Source of the DNA: Calditerrivibrio nitroreducens DSM 19672
Lineage (GTDB): Bacteria > Chrysiogenota > Deferribacteres > Deferribacterales > Calditerrivibrionaceae
Direction of reading: 5' to 3'
DNA: 64,000 bases
Assembly: GCF_000183405.1 (NCBI RefSeq)
Contig: NC_014758.1
Span: 744,001 to 808,000 of the forward strand
Below the pieces are notes generated by a model that worked only from the letters and a program-made list of their open reading frames with translations, was not told where the DNA came from and searched no databases. A program made the translations under genes and the position numbers. Every line of letters begins with the position of its first letter. Positions within the stretch are counted from its first letter, which is position 1. This document shows positions 7,855 through 16,227 of this stretch, piece after piece.

Positions 7855-9732
7855 ATGGATTTGTTTGAAAAGAATATGAGATGTCTTGAGGAATATAGGC
7901 CTGAACTATTTAGAAAATTAGTAAATTTTAAACCGTCAAAGTATACAATCATACCTACAAGGCATCCAAAAAAGTATCCAAATTTGCTTCATATTGCATC
8001 TGATAGTATAGCGTATAATCCCAATGACCCTTTCGATACACTACTAAACGAATTGAAGCGAAAGATCCATTTGCCAGTACTTAATCTTTTTTTTGGTTTT
8101 GGACTTGGATATGAATTGATTTTGATGTTGCAGCATTTTGTGGATAAAGAGTCTGTATATATTGTTGTGGATCCTGAGCTGGAGCCTTTTTATCATGCTA
8201 TGAGAGTAGTTGATTATGAGGCTATGATAAAAGATAAACGTGTTTTTCTCCTTATTGGTGAAGATGATAAAAATATGTATCTTCTTTTGCATGATATTTT
8301 AATGATGAGGAATCTGAAGTTTTACGTAAAAGCTGTGAATATAATTGATAATAGTCTGTCCATAAAATTAAACACGCAGTATTACAAAAATGTTATGGCA
8401 CACCTAAAAGATGCCATAAAAAATGTTCTTTTACATTTTGGAAATGATCCATGGGATTCTTTGATAGGTATTGAGAATACATTTGTAAATATCAATGAGA
8501 TTATTCAAAATCCAGGGATTAAAGATTTAAAAAATAAGTTTGAAAATAAACCTGGCATTGTTGTGGCTACCGGCCCATCCCTCAATAAAAATATTGAGCT
8601 TCTAAGAGGGCTTGAGGATAAAGCTGTGATTTGTGCTGCGGATGCCTCTCTGAGGGTAATGAAAAAATACGGTTTAAAACCACACCTTGTTACCTCTCTT
8701 GAAAGAGTTATAGCAACGTCTAAACTCTTTGAAGGTCTTACGGCAGATGATGTAAAAGATGTATATCTATCAGCATGTCCGGTGATACGACCAGAAACAT
8801 ACGCTAATTTCCCAGGAGAAAGGATAATTGTATATCGGAATTTTGCAACGTTTAAATGGTTGGATATTGAAAAAGGGATATTGGATATAGGCCCTTCCTC
8901 AGCTAATATGGCATTTAAGATCCTTGAGTTTCTTGGCTGTAATCCTATAATATTGATAGGGCAGGATCTTGCTTTCGGAGAGAATGATGTAACTCATGCA
9001 TCTGGTGCAACTTTTGGAGAAAAGGAACAACAATACTACAGTATAGATATATTAGAAGTAGAGGGGAATTTTGTACCAAAAATAAAAACGACTGGTGTGT
9101 GGTATCAATTTTTAAAGTTTTATGAGAAAGATGTGGCAAATTTCAAAGGTAAAGTTGTCAATGCCACCGAAGGGGGGGCAAAGATACCTGGCACTGAAAT
9201 TATGACTTTTAGAGAGGCAATCGATAGATATATCAATGGAAATATAGGTGTACTTGACACAATTAAAAAATCACTTGTATACCCAAGTCCTGAAGAGATA
9301 AAATTTTTGAGAGAAAAAATGAAAAGTAAAGTGATAGAGGCGCTTGAGTATGCTGATGAAGTTATTTTTAGATTAGAAAAGGGGAAGATTCTAACTGAAA
9401 AGTTTACAAATGAAGTAATCAAAAAGTATGAAGAATCAGGTCAAGTTGATTCAAAATTGTATGAAGAATTGTTTGTTGAACTACAAAAACCATTGCAGAT
9501 ATTTTCTGAAATGAAATTTTATGAGATATTTGCACATTTTGTCCAATCATACTTTATCACATCTATGGTGGAAATTAATGGAGTGGTGGGATCAGACCTT
9601 CCAGGTTATAAGAAAAATTTCAGTACTGTGGCTCTGCTGGATGATATGTATCTCGTGATGATCAAGTTAATTATGGCCATGAAAAATTCTATGTTGAATA
9701 TGAAAAGAGAGCTTGAAAAATACGATAGTTAG
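7855..9732 (+). CDS. Motility accessory factor (Maf/DUF115) glycosyltransferase
   Basis: A 625-aa protein of the Maf family, which attaches nonulosonic acids such as pseudaminic acid to flagellin. The central DUF115/MptE-like Rossmann domain (about 200-380) shows PGIVVATGPSLNKNIELL, CAADASLRVMKKYGLKPHLV and SLER, then IDIGPSSANMAF-like and ILIGQDLAFG segments. The N-terminal part has FGFGLGYEL, a glycine-rich motif seen in the family. GGAG lies before the ATG. Its place directly behind pseI joins sugar synthesis to flagellin glycosylation. No glycosylation acceptor (flagellin) gene is in the window. Identity is good; the exact sugar is inferred. Confidence 0.87.
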   Translation: MDLFEKNMRCLEEYRPELFRKLVNFKPSKYTIIPTRHPKKYPNLLHIASDSIAYNPNDPFDTLLNELKRKIHLPVLNLFFGFGLGYELILMLQHFVDKESVYIVVDPELEPFYHAMRVVDYEAMIKDKRVFLLIGEDDKNMYLLLHDILMMRNLKFYVKAVNIIDNSLSIKLNTQYYKNVMAHLKDAIKNVLLHFGNDPWDSLIGIENTFVNINEIIQNPGIKDLKNKFENKPGIVVATGPSLNKNIELLRGLEDKAVICAADASLRVMKKYGLKPHLVTSLERVIATSKLFEGLTADDVKDVYLSACPVIRPETYANFPGERIIVYRNFATFKWLDIEKGILDIGPSSANMAFKILEFLGCNPIILIGQDLAFGENDVTHASGATFGEKEQQYYSIDILEVEGNFVPKIKTTGVWYQFLKFYEKDVANFKGKVVNATEGGAKIPGTEIMTFREAIDRYINGNIGVLDTIKKSLVYPSPEEIKFLREKMKSKVIEALEYADEVIFRLEKGKILTEKFTNEVIKKYEESGQVDSKLYEELFVELQKPLQIFSEMKFYEIFAHFVQSYFITSMVEINGVVGSDLPGYKKNFSTVALLDDMYLVMIKLIMAMKNSMLNMKRELEKYDS

Positions 9733-9983
9733 ATAATTGCTACTTTTATATAAGAATGGAAATTTAAAAAAATATTGTAAAAGAAAACTATTTAGTGTAA
9801 AAAAATATATGCTTTGTTTTTTAAAAAAAGTTTGTTGTGGTTTTTGGGGATTGACTTCCTTCGGCGGTAGCCTGTAAATATTTTAGTATACTAAAGGTAA
9901 TAAATTTAAGAATCTGGATAATTGGCAGAATATGAAATTAGCAGATATTATCGATAATTTTGATAGTTTAAAAGAAACAGAGA
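9733..9983. other. Intergenic stretch before the IS element with a small cut-off ORF
   Basis: About 250 AT-rich bases follow the Maf gene. From ATG 9932 a reading frame (MKLADIIDNFDSLKETER) runs into the left end of the IS element and stops inside it at about 10039. It has no strong ribosome binding site. It may be the 5' end of a gene broken by the insertion, or chance. Upstream, TTGACT (9853) could be a -35 box. I see no other structure. Confidence 0.3.
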
Positions 9984-11328
9984 GACCGCTTCATACTTTG
10001 TGTAAAAGGGTGATTTACTATAATCATGATATCTCATGTTAGCTCAGATGTCCAGCAATTCTTTCATTGAATACTATAGATAACTGAGACATTATTTCTG
10101 CCCAATTGGAAATAGCTTTGTCCCATTTTTTGGAAATATCCTTATAAACTAAAAATACAATTTTAAACAATGCATCATCATTGGTAAATCCTCCTTTACT
10201 CTTAGTTATTTTTCGAATCTGCCTGTTAAAACCTTCAACGGTATTAGTGGTATATATTATCCTTCTAATAGGCTCTGAATACTCAAAATAGGTAGATAAT
10301 TCGGCCCAGTTTGTTTTCCATGAATTAATAACCATTGGATATTTTTCGCCCCATTTAGCAGAAAGATCTTCTAAAGCATCTTCTGCTGCAGATTTCGTAG
10401 GTGCCTTATATACTTTCTTTAAGTCTGACATAAATTCTTTCTGACATTTTGACCCAACATATTTCAATGAATATCTTATCTGATGAATTATACAACGCTG
10501 GACTATTGTCTTGGGAAACACACTGTTTATAGCTTCTGAAAAACCCCTCAAGCCATCCACAGAGGCTATCAGTATATCTTCTACCCCCCTGTTTTTTAAA
10601 TCGGTCACAACAGAAAGCCAAAACTTAGCCCCCTCATTATTCGTAAGCCACATCCCAAGTAAATCCTTTTTCCCCTCAAGCGTTATTCCTATTGCAAAAT
10701 GTAACGATTTATTCCTGTAATAACCATTATCATCTTTCACCTTAAATACCATAGCATCCATATAAACAATAGTATAAATGCTCTCTAATGTGCGACTCTG
10801 CCAGGCACTGATTTCTGGTGCTATCTTATCTAATATCCTAGATATTAAACTGTCTGACATCTCTACACCATACATATCATTTACCTGCTTTTCTATGTCT
10901 CTAAGGCTCATTCCACGGGCATAAAGACTTATTATCTTCTCATCAATACCACTTATTGTTCGCTTGCCTTTGGGAATCAATTTCGGCTCATATTCACATG
11001 ACCTGTCTCGGGGAATATCTAATTCTAAACTGCCAGCATCACTGCGAACAGTCTTCTTGTAGTATCCATTTTTACTATTCTTTTCTGATTCTTCCAGATG
11101 CTCCTCAAGTTCAGATTTAAGAATATTTTCTATCATATTCTTCATAAATTCCTTGGTTAATGAAGATAAATCTTCCTGACTTCTGCAAGTTTTACTCAAC
11201 TCTTTAAAATCTACATTGTTCAGTACTTCTGTTTTGTTTAATTTTGAATTTTACATAACGTTTACGCTCCTAAAGTTTGTTTTTTTATTATACACGATTT
11301 TACTCCTTACACAAACTTTGAAGCAGTA
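9984..11328 (-). mobile_element. IS256-family insertion sequence
   Basis: A complete-looking element of about 1.34 kb with one transposase. The ends are imperfect inverted repeats: GCTTCATACTTTGTGTAA at 9988 on the left and, on the other strand at 11324-11307, GCTTCAAAGTTTGTGTAA; similarity reaches a little further on both sides. I could not find a convincing 8-9 base target duplication, so the exact outer limits are uncertain by a few bases. The insertion lies 8-9 bases before the start codon of the DUF354 gene. Confidence 0.85.
10039..11199 (-). CDS. IS256-family transposase (mutator type)
   Basis: A 386-aa DDE transposase of the IS256/mutator family, about full length for the group. The likely catalytic triad is Asp148 (VYMDAMVF), Asp215 (ASVDGLRGF) and Glu322 (TNTVEGFNRQIRK). 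The conserved CIIHQIRYSLKYV segment follows the second Asp. The N-terminal third carries the usual zinc-free DNA-binding region with LSLYARGMS-like text (KIISLYARGMSLRDIE). No frameshift or stop interrupts it, so the element may still be active. Confidence 0.93.
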   Translation of the reverse strand: MSKTCRSQEDLSSLTKEFMKNMIENILKSELEEHLEESEKNSKNGYYKKTVRSDAGSLELDIPRDRSCEYEPKLIPKGKRTISGIDEKIISLYARGMSLRDIEKQVNDMYGVEMSDSLISRILDKIAPEISAWQSRTLESIYTIVYMDAMVFKVKDDNGYYRNKSLHFAIGITLEGKKDLLGMWLTNNEGAKFWLSVVTDLKNRGVEDILIASVDGLRGFSEAINSVFPKTIVQRCIIHQIRYSLKYVGSKCQKEFMSDLKKVYKAPTKSAAEDALEDLSAKWGEKYPMVINSWKTNWAELSTYFEYSEPIRRIIYTTNTVEGFNRQIRKITKSKGGFTNDDALFKIVFLVYKDISKKWDKAISNWAEIMSQLSIVFNERIAGHLS

Positions 11329-11336
11329 TCGAGTTT

Positions 11337-12446
11337 ATGATCTGGTTTGACCTTGTTACTCCAAAGTCTGTGCTTTTTTTTACACCTATAATAAGAGCGA
11401 TCGAAAAGAAGGGGCATAAAACTTTAATTACCACCAGATCGGGTGAAGGGTACAGCGAAATTATAGAGCTATTAAAACTATATAATTTAGACTATGTGGA
11501 CAGAGGGGTTTTTGGAGGGGCATGTCTTGCGGATAAATTATCAGCTTCCATCGAAAGACAGAAAGCTTTGATGGAATATATCTCTATTTTCAACGTAAAA
11601 AAGCTTGTTTCCCTTTGTAGTGTAGATGCAAATAGAGTAGCCTTCGGGCTTGGGATCCCTGTAATAAATTTCTACGACATACCATTATCGGATTATAGGG
11701 CTGATTTTAGAAAGGCTTTACCACAGGCAAGGCTTACATTACCGCTTTCAGATAAGGTTTTTAAACCATTTGTTGTCCCTGATGAAATATTTATGAGATT
11801 TTCCCTCGAAAAGCATCAAATTTATGAATACAGTTTTATCGACCCTGTTATCTGGCTCAATGATTTCAAACCAGATTTTGAGTACGTAAAAGAGATATTT
11901 AAAAAATACAGTATAGATGTAAATAAGCCTTATATCCTTGTCCGTGAAGAGGAGTATAAGGCAAGCTATGTGGATAAAAAATATCCGATTCTTTACGAAT
12001 CTATTAATATTATTAGAGAAAAAAAGGATGCAAATATTATATTTATCCCGAGGTATGAGTCAGACTACCTCAAAAAAGAATTCCCGGAATGTTATGTATT
12101 GGAGGAAAAAGTTATTATTCAGCATCTGCTTGCCTATGCGTCGCTTTTTATTGGTGGCGGTGGTACCCTCAATACGGAGAGCTGTTATTTCGGCACCCCC
12201 ACAATTTCCACGAGAAGCTTTGTATCCCACTACGATAAGTATCAGATAGATAATGGCCTTATGGTGTGGGTGACAGATAAAAATGAGTTAATTGGTAATG
12301 CCTTAAAGATGTTTGGCAATAGATATGAAGATAGGGCGAGGGAAGTTTTTTCAAAAATGACGGTGAATTTAAATGAGATAATAGAAGTTATTTTAAATGG
12401 GGATATATTAAAGAAAGATTTTAATATGTTTGACAATGTGGAGTAA
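11337..12446 (+). CDS. DUF354-family glycosyltransferase-like protein
   Basis: A 369-aa member of the DUF354 family, whose fold resembles GT-B glycosyltransferases such as UDP-GlcNAc 2-epimerase. It starts with the typical MIWFDLVTPKSVLFF and contains DPVIWLNDFKP, a central PYILVREEEYKASYVD, and the conserved IGGGGTLNTESCYFGTPTIS nucleotide-binding region near residues 275-295. The ATG is 8-9 bases from the right end of the IS element, and only a weak GAG precedes it, so the original promoter and possibly the ribosome site have been displaced. It converges on hypF with a 9-base gap. Function beyond a probable surface-sugar role is unknown. Confidence 0.8.
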   Translation: MIWFDLVTPKSVLFFTPIIRAIEKKGHKTLITTRSGEGYSEIIELLKLYNLDYVDRGVFGGACLADKLSASIERQKALMEYISIFNVKKLVSLCSVDANRVAFGLGIPVINFYDIPLSDYRADFRKALPQARLTLPLSDKVFKPFVVPDEIFMRFSLEKHQIYEYSFIDPVIWLNDFKPDFEYVKEIFKKYSIDVNKPYILVREEEYKASYVDKKYPILYESINIIREKKDANIIFIPRYESDYLKKEFPECYVLEEKVIIQHLLAYASLFIGGGGTLNTESCYFGTPTISTRSFVSHYDKYQIDNGLMVWVTDKNELIGNALKMFGNRYEDRAREVFSKMTVNLNEIIEVILNGDILKKDFNMFDNVE

Positions 12447-12455
12447 GATAAATAA

Positions 12456-14684
12456 TTATTGATTAATACCAGCGTAATAGACCTGCCCAAGAGATATAGA
12501 AGCATCATTTGGGGGGAGAATATGCTGATGGAGGGGAGTGAATTTGTTTTCTTTTAGTAAATCTCCCGCTAATTTTAAAAGTAAGATATTTTGAAATACC
12601 CCCCCGGAAAATAGCACGGTATCAATCTCTGTTTCCTCTCTAATTATTCTACAGCAATCCAGTATTATATGTGCTATAGTTTTGTGAAATTTGAAAGATA
12701 TCTCTTCTGGCGGTATCTTTTTGAAAAAGTCTGAAATTACTGACTCTATGATTTTGGAGATATCGATTTCGTAATCATTTATCTCATAATCATATCTGCC
12801 TATGGAAGTAAATTTTGCTATGGATTCAAGGGCTATGGCGGCGTGGCCTTCAAATTCGTTTGTCTTTACCCCTGTCAATATTGAACCAATAGCTTCAAAC
12901 AGTCTTCCCATACTTGATGTTAATGGTGAATTTATTGATTTATTTATAATAGATTTAATAATTTGAACCTCACCTTTTGAGTTGAAACGGTTTTCAACCT
13001 TCTCAATTATCTGTTCATCCATCCCAATCTGCAGTAGATATCCAATCAGCATCCGATAGGGGGCTTTGGCGGCGGCATCCCCACCGGGTTGTCTAAAATA
13101 TTTCAGATGAAACCTTCTGTTGATTTCTCCTTTTTTATAAAATATTTCTCCACCCCATATTGCCCCATCCTCTCCCAATCCAGTTCCATCAAATATTACC
13201 CCTATTACGTTGTCAGTTTTTCTATGCTCCGCCATTATGGAGAAAAGATGGGCTTTGTGGTGTTGTAATTTTATCGCCTTTAGTCCTTTTTTTTCTGCAT
13301 ACTTTTCTGCAAATATCGTTGAATAATAGTCTGGGTGCAGGTCTGTGATTACTTTTTTGACATCTATTTCAAAAAGATGTGTCAGTTTTTCAAACGTTTC
13401 TTCGTAGAATTCTGCCGATTCTGCATTATCCAGGTCTCCTATATACTGACTTACGATGGAATATTTACCTTTGGTGAGAGCTATGTGACTTTTTAACCCT
13501 GCTCCAGCTCCATAATAAGATTCTTTATAAAATATACCTGTAATTATGGGTATGGGGGCAAATCCCCTTGAAACCCTGATGGGATAGGGTTTATCTTCGA
13601 AGATTGTAAAAACTGAATCATCCACCCGTGTGTGTATCGGTCTGTTGTGATGTAGAAAATAGTTGGTAAATTTGTTTAACTTATTTTCTGCATCTTTTTC
13701 GTCGATGACGATCGGTTCATCCTTTTCATTTCCACTTGTGGCTATCAAAAAATCGGTTTTTAAGAAATGAAAAAGGATTTGATGTAGCGGTGTGTAGGCT
13801 TTCATGAATCCTATCTTTTTATTTACAGGGGAAATCGAAGAAGGCAATAAATCATTGGCATCAATTATTACGATAGGTGCAACCGGAGAATCGAAGAAGT
13901 CCTTAAGCTCCTGTGTAATGAAATCTTCTATATATTTTATATCTTTGACCATTACGGCAAAAGGTTTTACTTTACGTTTTTTTAATCTTCTTAATCTGTT
14001 TATCGCCTCCTCATTTCTGGCATCGCAGATTAGGTGGTATCCACCCAGCCCTTTTATTGCCACAATCTCTCCTTTATCTACCAGAGAGGCACACTCTTTA
14101 ATGGCTTCTACACCTTTTAAACCACCAAGGTAAACAGAAGGTCCACAGATGTCGCAGCAGTTTGGCTGTGCGTGGAATCTGCGATCTGTTTCATCCATGT
14201 ATTCTTTTTTACAATCAGGACACATTATAAAATTTGCCATTGTGGTTTTATCCCTGTCGTAGGGGATATTTTTTATAATTGAGTATCTTGGGCCACAGTT
14301 TGTGCAATTTATAAAGGGGTAGAGGTATCTTCTGTTGGAAGGATCGAACAATTCTGAGGCACAGTCTTTGCATATTGATAGATCAGATGGGATTAGGGTA
14401 ATACCTTTTTCTGGGGTGGATTTTTCAATTGTAAAATCTTTTAAGTGTAAGTCTGCCGTTTTTTCTATTGTTATATCTAAAATTTTGCTATTTTTTGGTG
14501 CTTCATCTTTGAGTCTTTTTAAGAAATTCTCCATTTCCTGTTCGCTGCATTCGAGGTGAATTATAACGCCATAGGTGCTATTTTTCACGTAGCCTTTCAT
14601 TCTCATAGACACTGCAAGGGTATAAACAAACGGTCTGAATCCAACCCCCTGAACTATTCCATCAATGGTTATCTGATATGCCAT
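12456..14684 (-). CDS. hypF: Carbamoyltransferase HypF ([NiFe]-hydrogenase maturation)
   Basis: Full-length (742 aa) HypF, which uses carbamoyl phosphate and ATP to make the cyanide ligands of [NiFe] hydrogenases by carbamoylating HypE. Domains in order: acylphosphatase-like (GIVQGVGFRPFVY, residues 1-90), two zinc-finger pairs (CKDC/CTNCGPRYS and CPDC/CDICGP, about 108-180), a YrdC-like domain (about 190-380) and a Kae1-like carbamoyltransferase (LQHHKAHLFSIMAEH; VIFDGTGLGEDG). It ends with PPNDASISLGQ, the family's typical tail. It is the last gene of a tight - strand run, 3 bases after a methyltransferase. No other hyp or hydrogenase gene is in the window. Confidence 0.96.
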   Translation of the reverse strand: MAYQITIDGIVQGVGFRPFVYTLAVSMRMKGYVKNSTYGVIIHLECSEQEMENFLKRLKDEAPKNSKILDITIEKTADLHLKDFTIEKSTPEKGITLIPSDLSICKDCASELFDPSNRRYLYPFINCTNCGPRYSIIKNIPYDRDKTTMANFIMCPDCKKEYMDETDRRFHAQPNCCDICGPSVYLGGLKGVEAIKECASLVDKGEIVAIKGLGGYHLICDARNEEAINRLRRLKKRKVKPFAVMVKDIKYIEDFITQELKDFFDSPVAPIVIIDANDLLPSSISPVNKKIGFMKAYTPLHQILFHFLKTDFLIATSGNEKDEPIVIDEKDAENKLNKFTNYFLHHNRPIHTRVDDSVFTIFEDKPYPIRVSRGFAPIPIITGIFYKESYYGAGAGLKSHIALTKGKYSIVSQYIGDLDNAESAEFYEETFEKLTHLFEIDVKKVITDLHPDYYSTIFAEKYAEKKGLKAIKLQHHKAHLFSIMAEHRKTDNVIGVIFDGTGLGEDGAIWGGEIFYKKGEINRRFHLKYFRQPGGDAAAKAPYRMLIGYLLQIGMDEQIIEKVENRFNSKGEVQIIKSIINKSINSPLTSSMGRLFEAIGSILTGVKTNEFEGHAAIALESIAKFTSIGRYDYEINDYEIDISKIIESVISDFFKKIPPEEISFKFHKTIAHIILDCCRIIREETEIDTVLFSGGVFQNILLLKLAGDLLKENKFTPLHQHILPPNDASISLGQVYYAGINQ

Positions 14685-14687
14685 AAG

Positions 14688-15425
14688 TTATCTTCTCTTG
14701 TTTAACCACCATTGGGGATCGATATGCTGCAAAAACTGTTCTGTTTCCACACCATTTATCTTATGAAACAATGGCGGTTCGATGGTCATCTCTGCTCCGG
14801 CACCTTTTCTATATTCCATAAATGCCAGTCTACCTTTTTTATTTATCTCTGGATAGAGTATTTTTAATCTCTTGGGTTCAATCGAATAGCTCCTTGTATA
14901 TTGGAATAGATCTGACAGCCTGTCAGCTATAAAAGATAGATAGAGATATCCGCCTGTTTTTAGATAGCTTTTACTAAATTTAAAGATATCTTCGATCGTC
15001 AGGCTAAAGGTAAATCTTGCAAGCTTTTTCTGTTCCGAATTGGAAGTGTATCCGGTATCCCCTTTTCTATAAGGTGGGTTTGAAATTATCATATCGACGT
15101 TTTCTCTCGGTTTGAATTCTTTTACGTCGATATTTACTGGGATGATGATCTCTTGAAGGTTGTTTACTTCAATTGTTTTACACAGTAATTCGTAAGATTC
15201 TTTCTGTATTTCAACTGCGTATATTTTTTCTATCTTAAAAAATTTTGCTAAGAGTACCGAGATTATACCGGTGCCTGCGCCTATTTCAATGACTTTTTTA
15301 TAGGTGGTGTCTTTTACAAAACCTGCCAGCAATATGGAATCTGTGGTAAATCTGAATCCATTTTTTGGCTGGAAGATCTTGATATCTGGTAGTATTATGC
15401 TGTCTAATGTAAAATTTTCACTCAT
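14688..15425 (-). CDS. TrmN6-like tRNA1(Val) adenine N6-methyltransferase
   Basis: A 245-aa SAM-dependent N6-adenine methyltransferase. Motif I (VIEIGAGTGIISVLLA) is at about residues 45-60 and the catalytic NPPY at 116-119, with an N-terminal FRFTTDSILLAGF typical of the TrmN6/YfiC group that methylates A37 of tRNA-Val. Length fits the family. It starts one base after the ABC ATPase stops and hypF follows after 3 bases. The protein class is firm; the tRNA target is inferred from similarity to the YfiC group. Confidence 0.82.
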   Translation of the reverse strand: MSENFTLDSIILPDIKIFQPKNGFRFTTDSILLAGFVKDTTYKKVIEIGAGTGIISVLLAKFFKIEKIYAVEIQKESYELLCKTIEVNNLQEIIIPVNIDVKEFKPRENVDMIISNPPYRKGDTGYTSNSEQKKLARFTFSLTIEDIFKFSKSYLKTGGYLYLSFIADRLSDLFQYTRSYSIEPKRLKILYPEINKKGRLAFMEYRKGAGAEMTIEPPLFHKINGVETEQFLQHIDPQWWLNKRR

Positions 15426-15426
15426 A

Positions 15427-16224
15427 TTACGAGGAAAATGCTACTCTTTCTTCTTTCATAAGGGAGGCGTTTATTAGATTTTTTGTGTATTGAGACTTAG
15501 GGTTATTGAAAATTTCAAAATTGGTTCCCTGCTCCACAAGCTCACCTTTTTTCAATACGATGATTTCATCACAGATAAATTTCACCACCGCAAGATCGTG
15601 GGCTATTAGAATTATTGTTTTTCCCTCATTCTTCAGTATTTTAAGGAGATTTAGAATCTGGGCGGCAAGTGAAACATCGAGGGCACTAATTGGCTCATCA
15701 GCAATTATTATCTCCGGATCAAGTATAAGAGCCCTTGCTATCGATATTCTCTGCCGCTGACCACCGGAAAATTGATGCGGATATCTATGGATGTGATCCT
15801 CTTCAAGTCCCACTTTTTTAATCGTATTACTAATTATCTCTGTAATTTTAGTTTTATCCTTTGTGATATGCTCTTTTAAAATATCCGAAAAGGATGAGTG
15901 AATCGTTAATCTTGGATTCAGACTGGAGTAAGGATCCTGAAAGATCATCTGAACATTTCTTCGGTATTCCCTATAGATCTTCTTATCTGAAATGGGTAAC
16001 CCTTTGTATCTTACCTCTCCTTTATCTGGTTTTATGATATCAGCCAATATCCTGGCAAGTGTGGTTTTACCACTGCCTGATTCCCCCACAATACCAAGGC
16101 AAACACCTTTTTTTAGCGACAAAGATATATTATTCAGAGCATAGATATATTCTTTAGAGCTTTTTAAAAAAGTATCGAAAAGTTTAAAACGTTTTGTTAT
16201 GTTATCCGCCTTAAGAAGTAGCAT
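15427..16224 (-). CDS. Oligopeptide/dipeptide-type ABC transporter ATP-binding protein
   Basis: A 265-aa ABC ATPase of the OppF/DppF type. Walker A is GESGSGKT (47-54), the Q-loop region reads MIFQDPYSSLNPR, the signature is SGGQR (153-157) and Walker B is IIIADEP with an intact Glu177, followed by SALDVS. The closeness to OppF is seen in the NPRLTI segment after the Q-loop. No permease, partner ATPase or binding protein lies beside it; it is wedged between an M16 peptidase and a methyltransferase with 1-3 base gaps. It must pair with subunits coded elsewhere, or serve another role. Confidence 0.87.
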   Translation of the reverse strand: MLLLKADNITKRFKLFDTFLKSSKEYIYALNNISLSLKKGVCLGIVGESGSGKTTLARILADIIKPDKGEVRYKGLPISDKKIYREYRRNVQMIFQDPYSSLNPRLTIHSSFSDILKEHITKDKTKITEIISNTIKKVGLEEDHIHRYPHQFSGGQRQRISIARALILDPEIIIADEPISALDVSLAAQILNLLKILKNEGKTIILIAHDLAVVKFICDEIIVLKKGELVEQGTNFEIFNNPKSQYTKNLINASLMKEERVAFSS

Positions 16225-16227
16225 GAT

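Noticed and set aside
9965-11345. Target duplication flanking the IS256 element
   Set aside because: AGTTTA occurs on both sides but not directly at the ends, so it does not qualify as a duplication.
13160-14559. Several + strand frames of 60-110 codons within hypF
   Set aside because: They lie opposite a full-length HypF with all motifs and have no ribosome sites.
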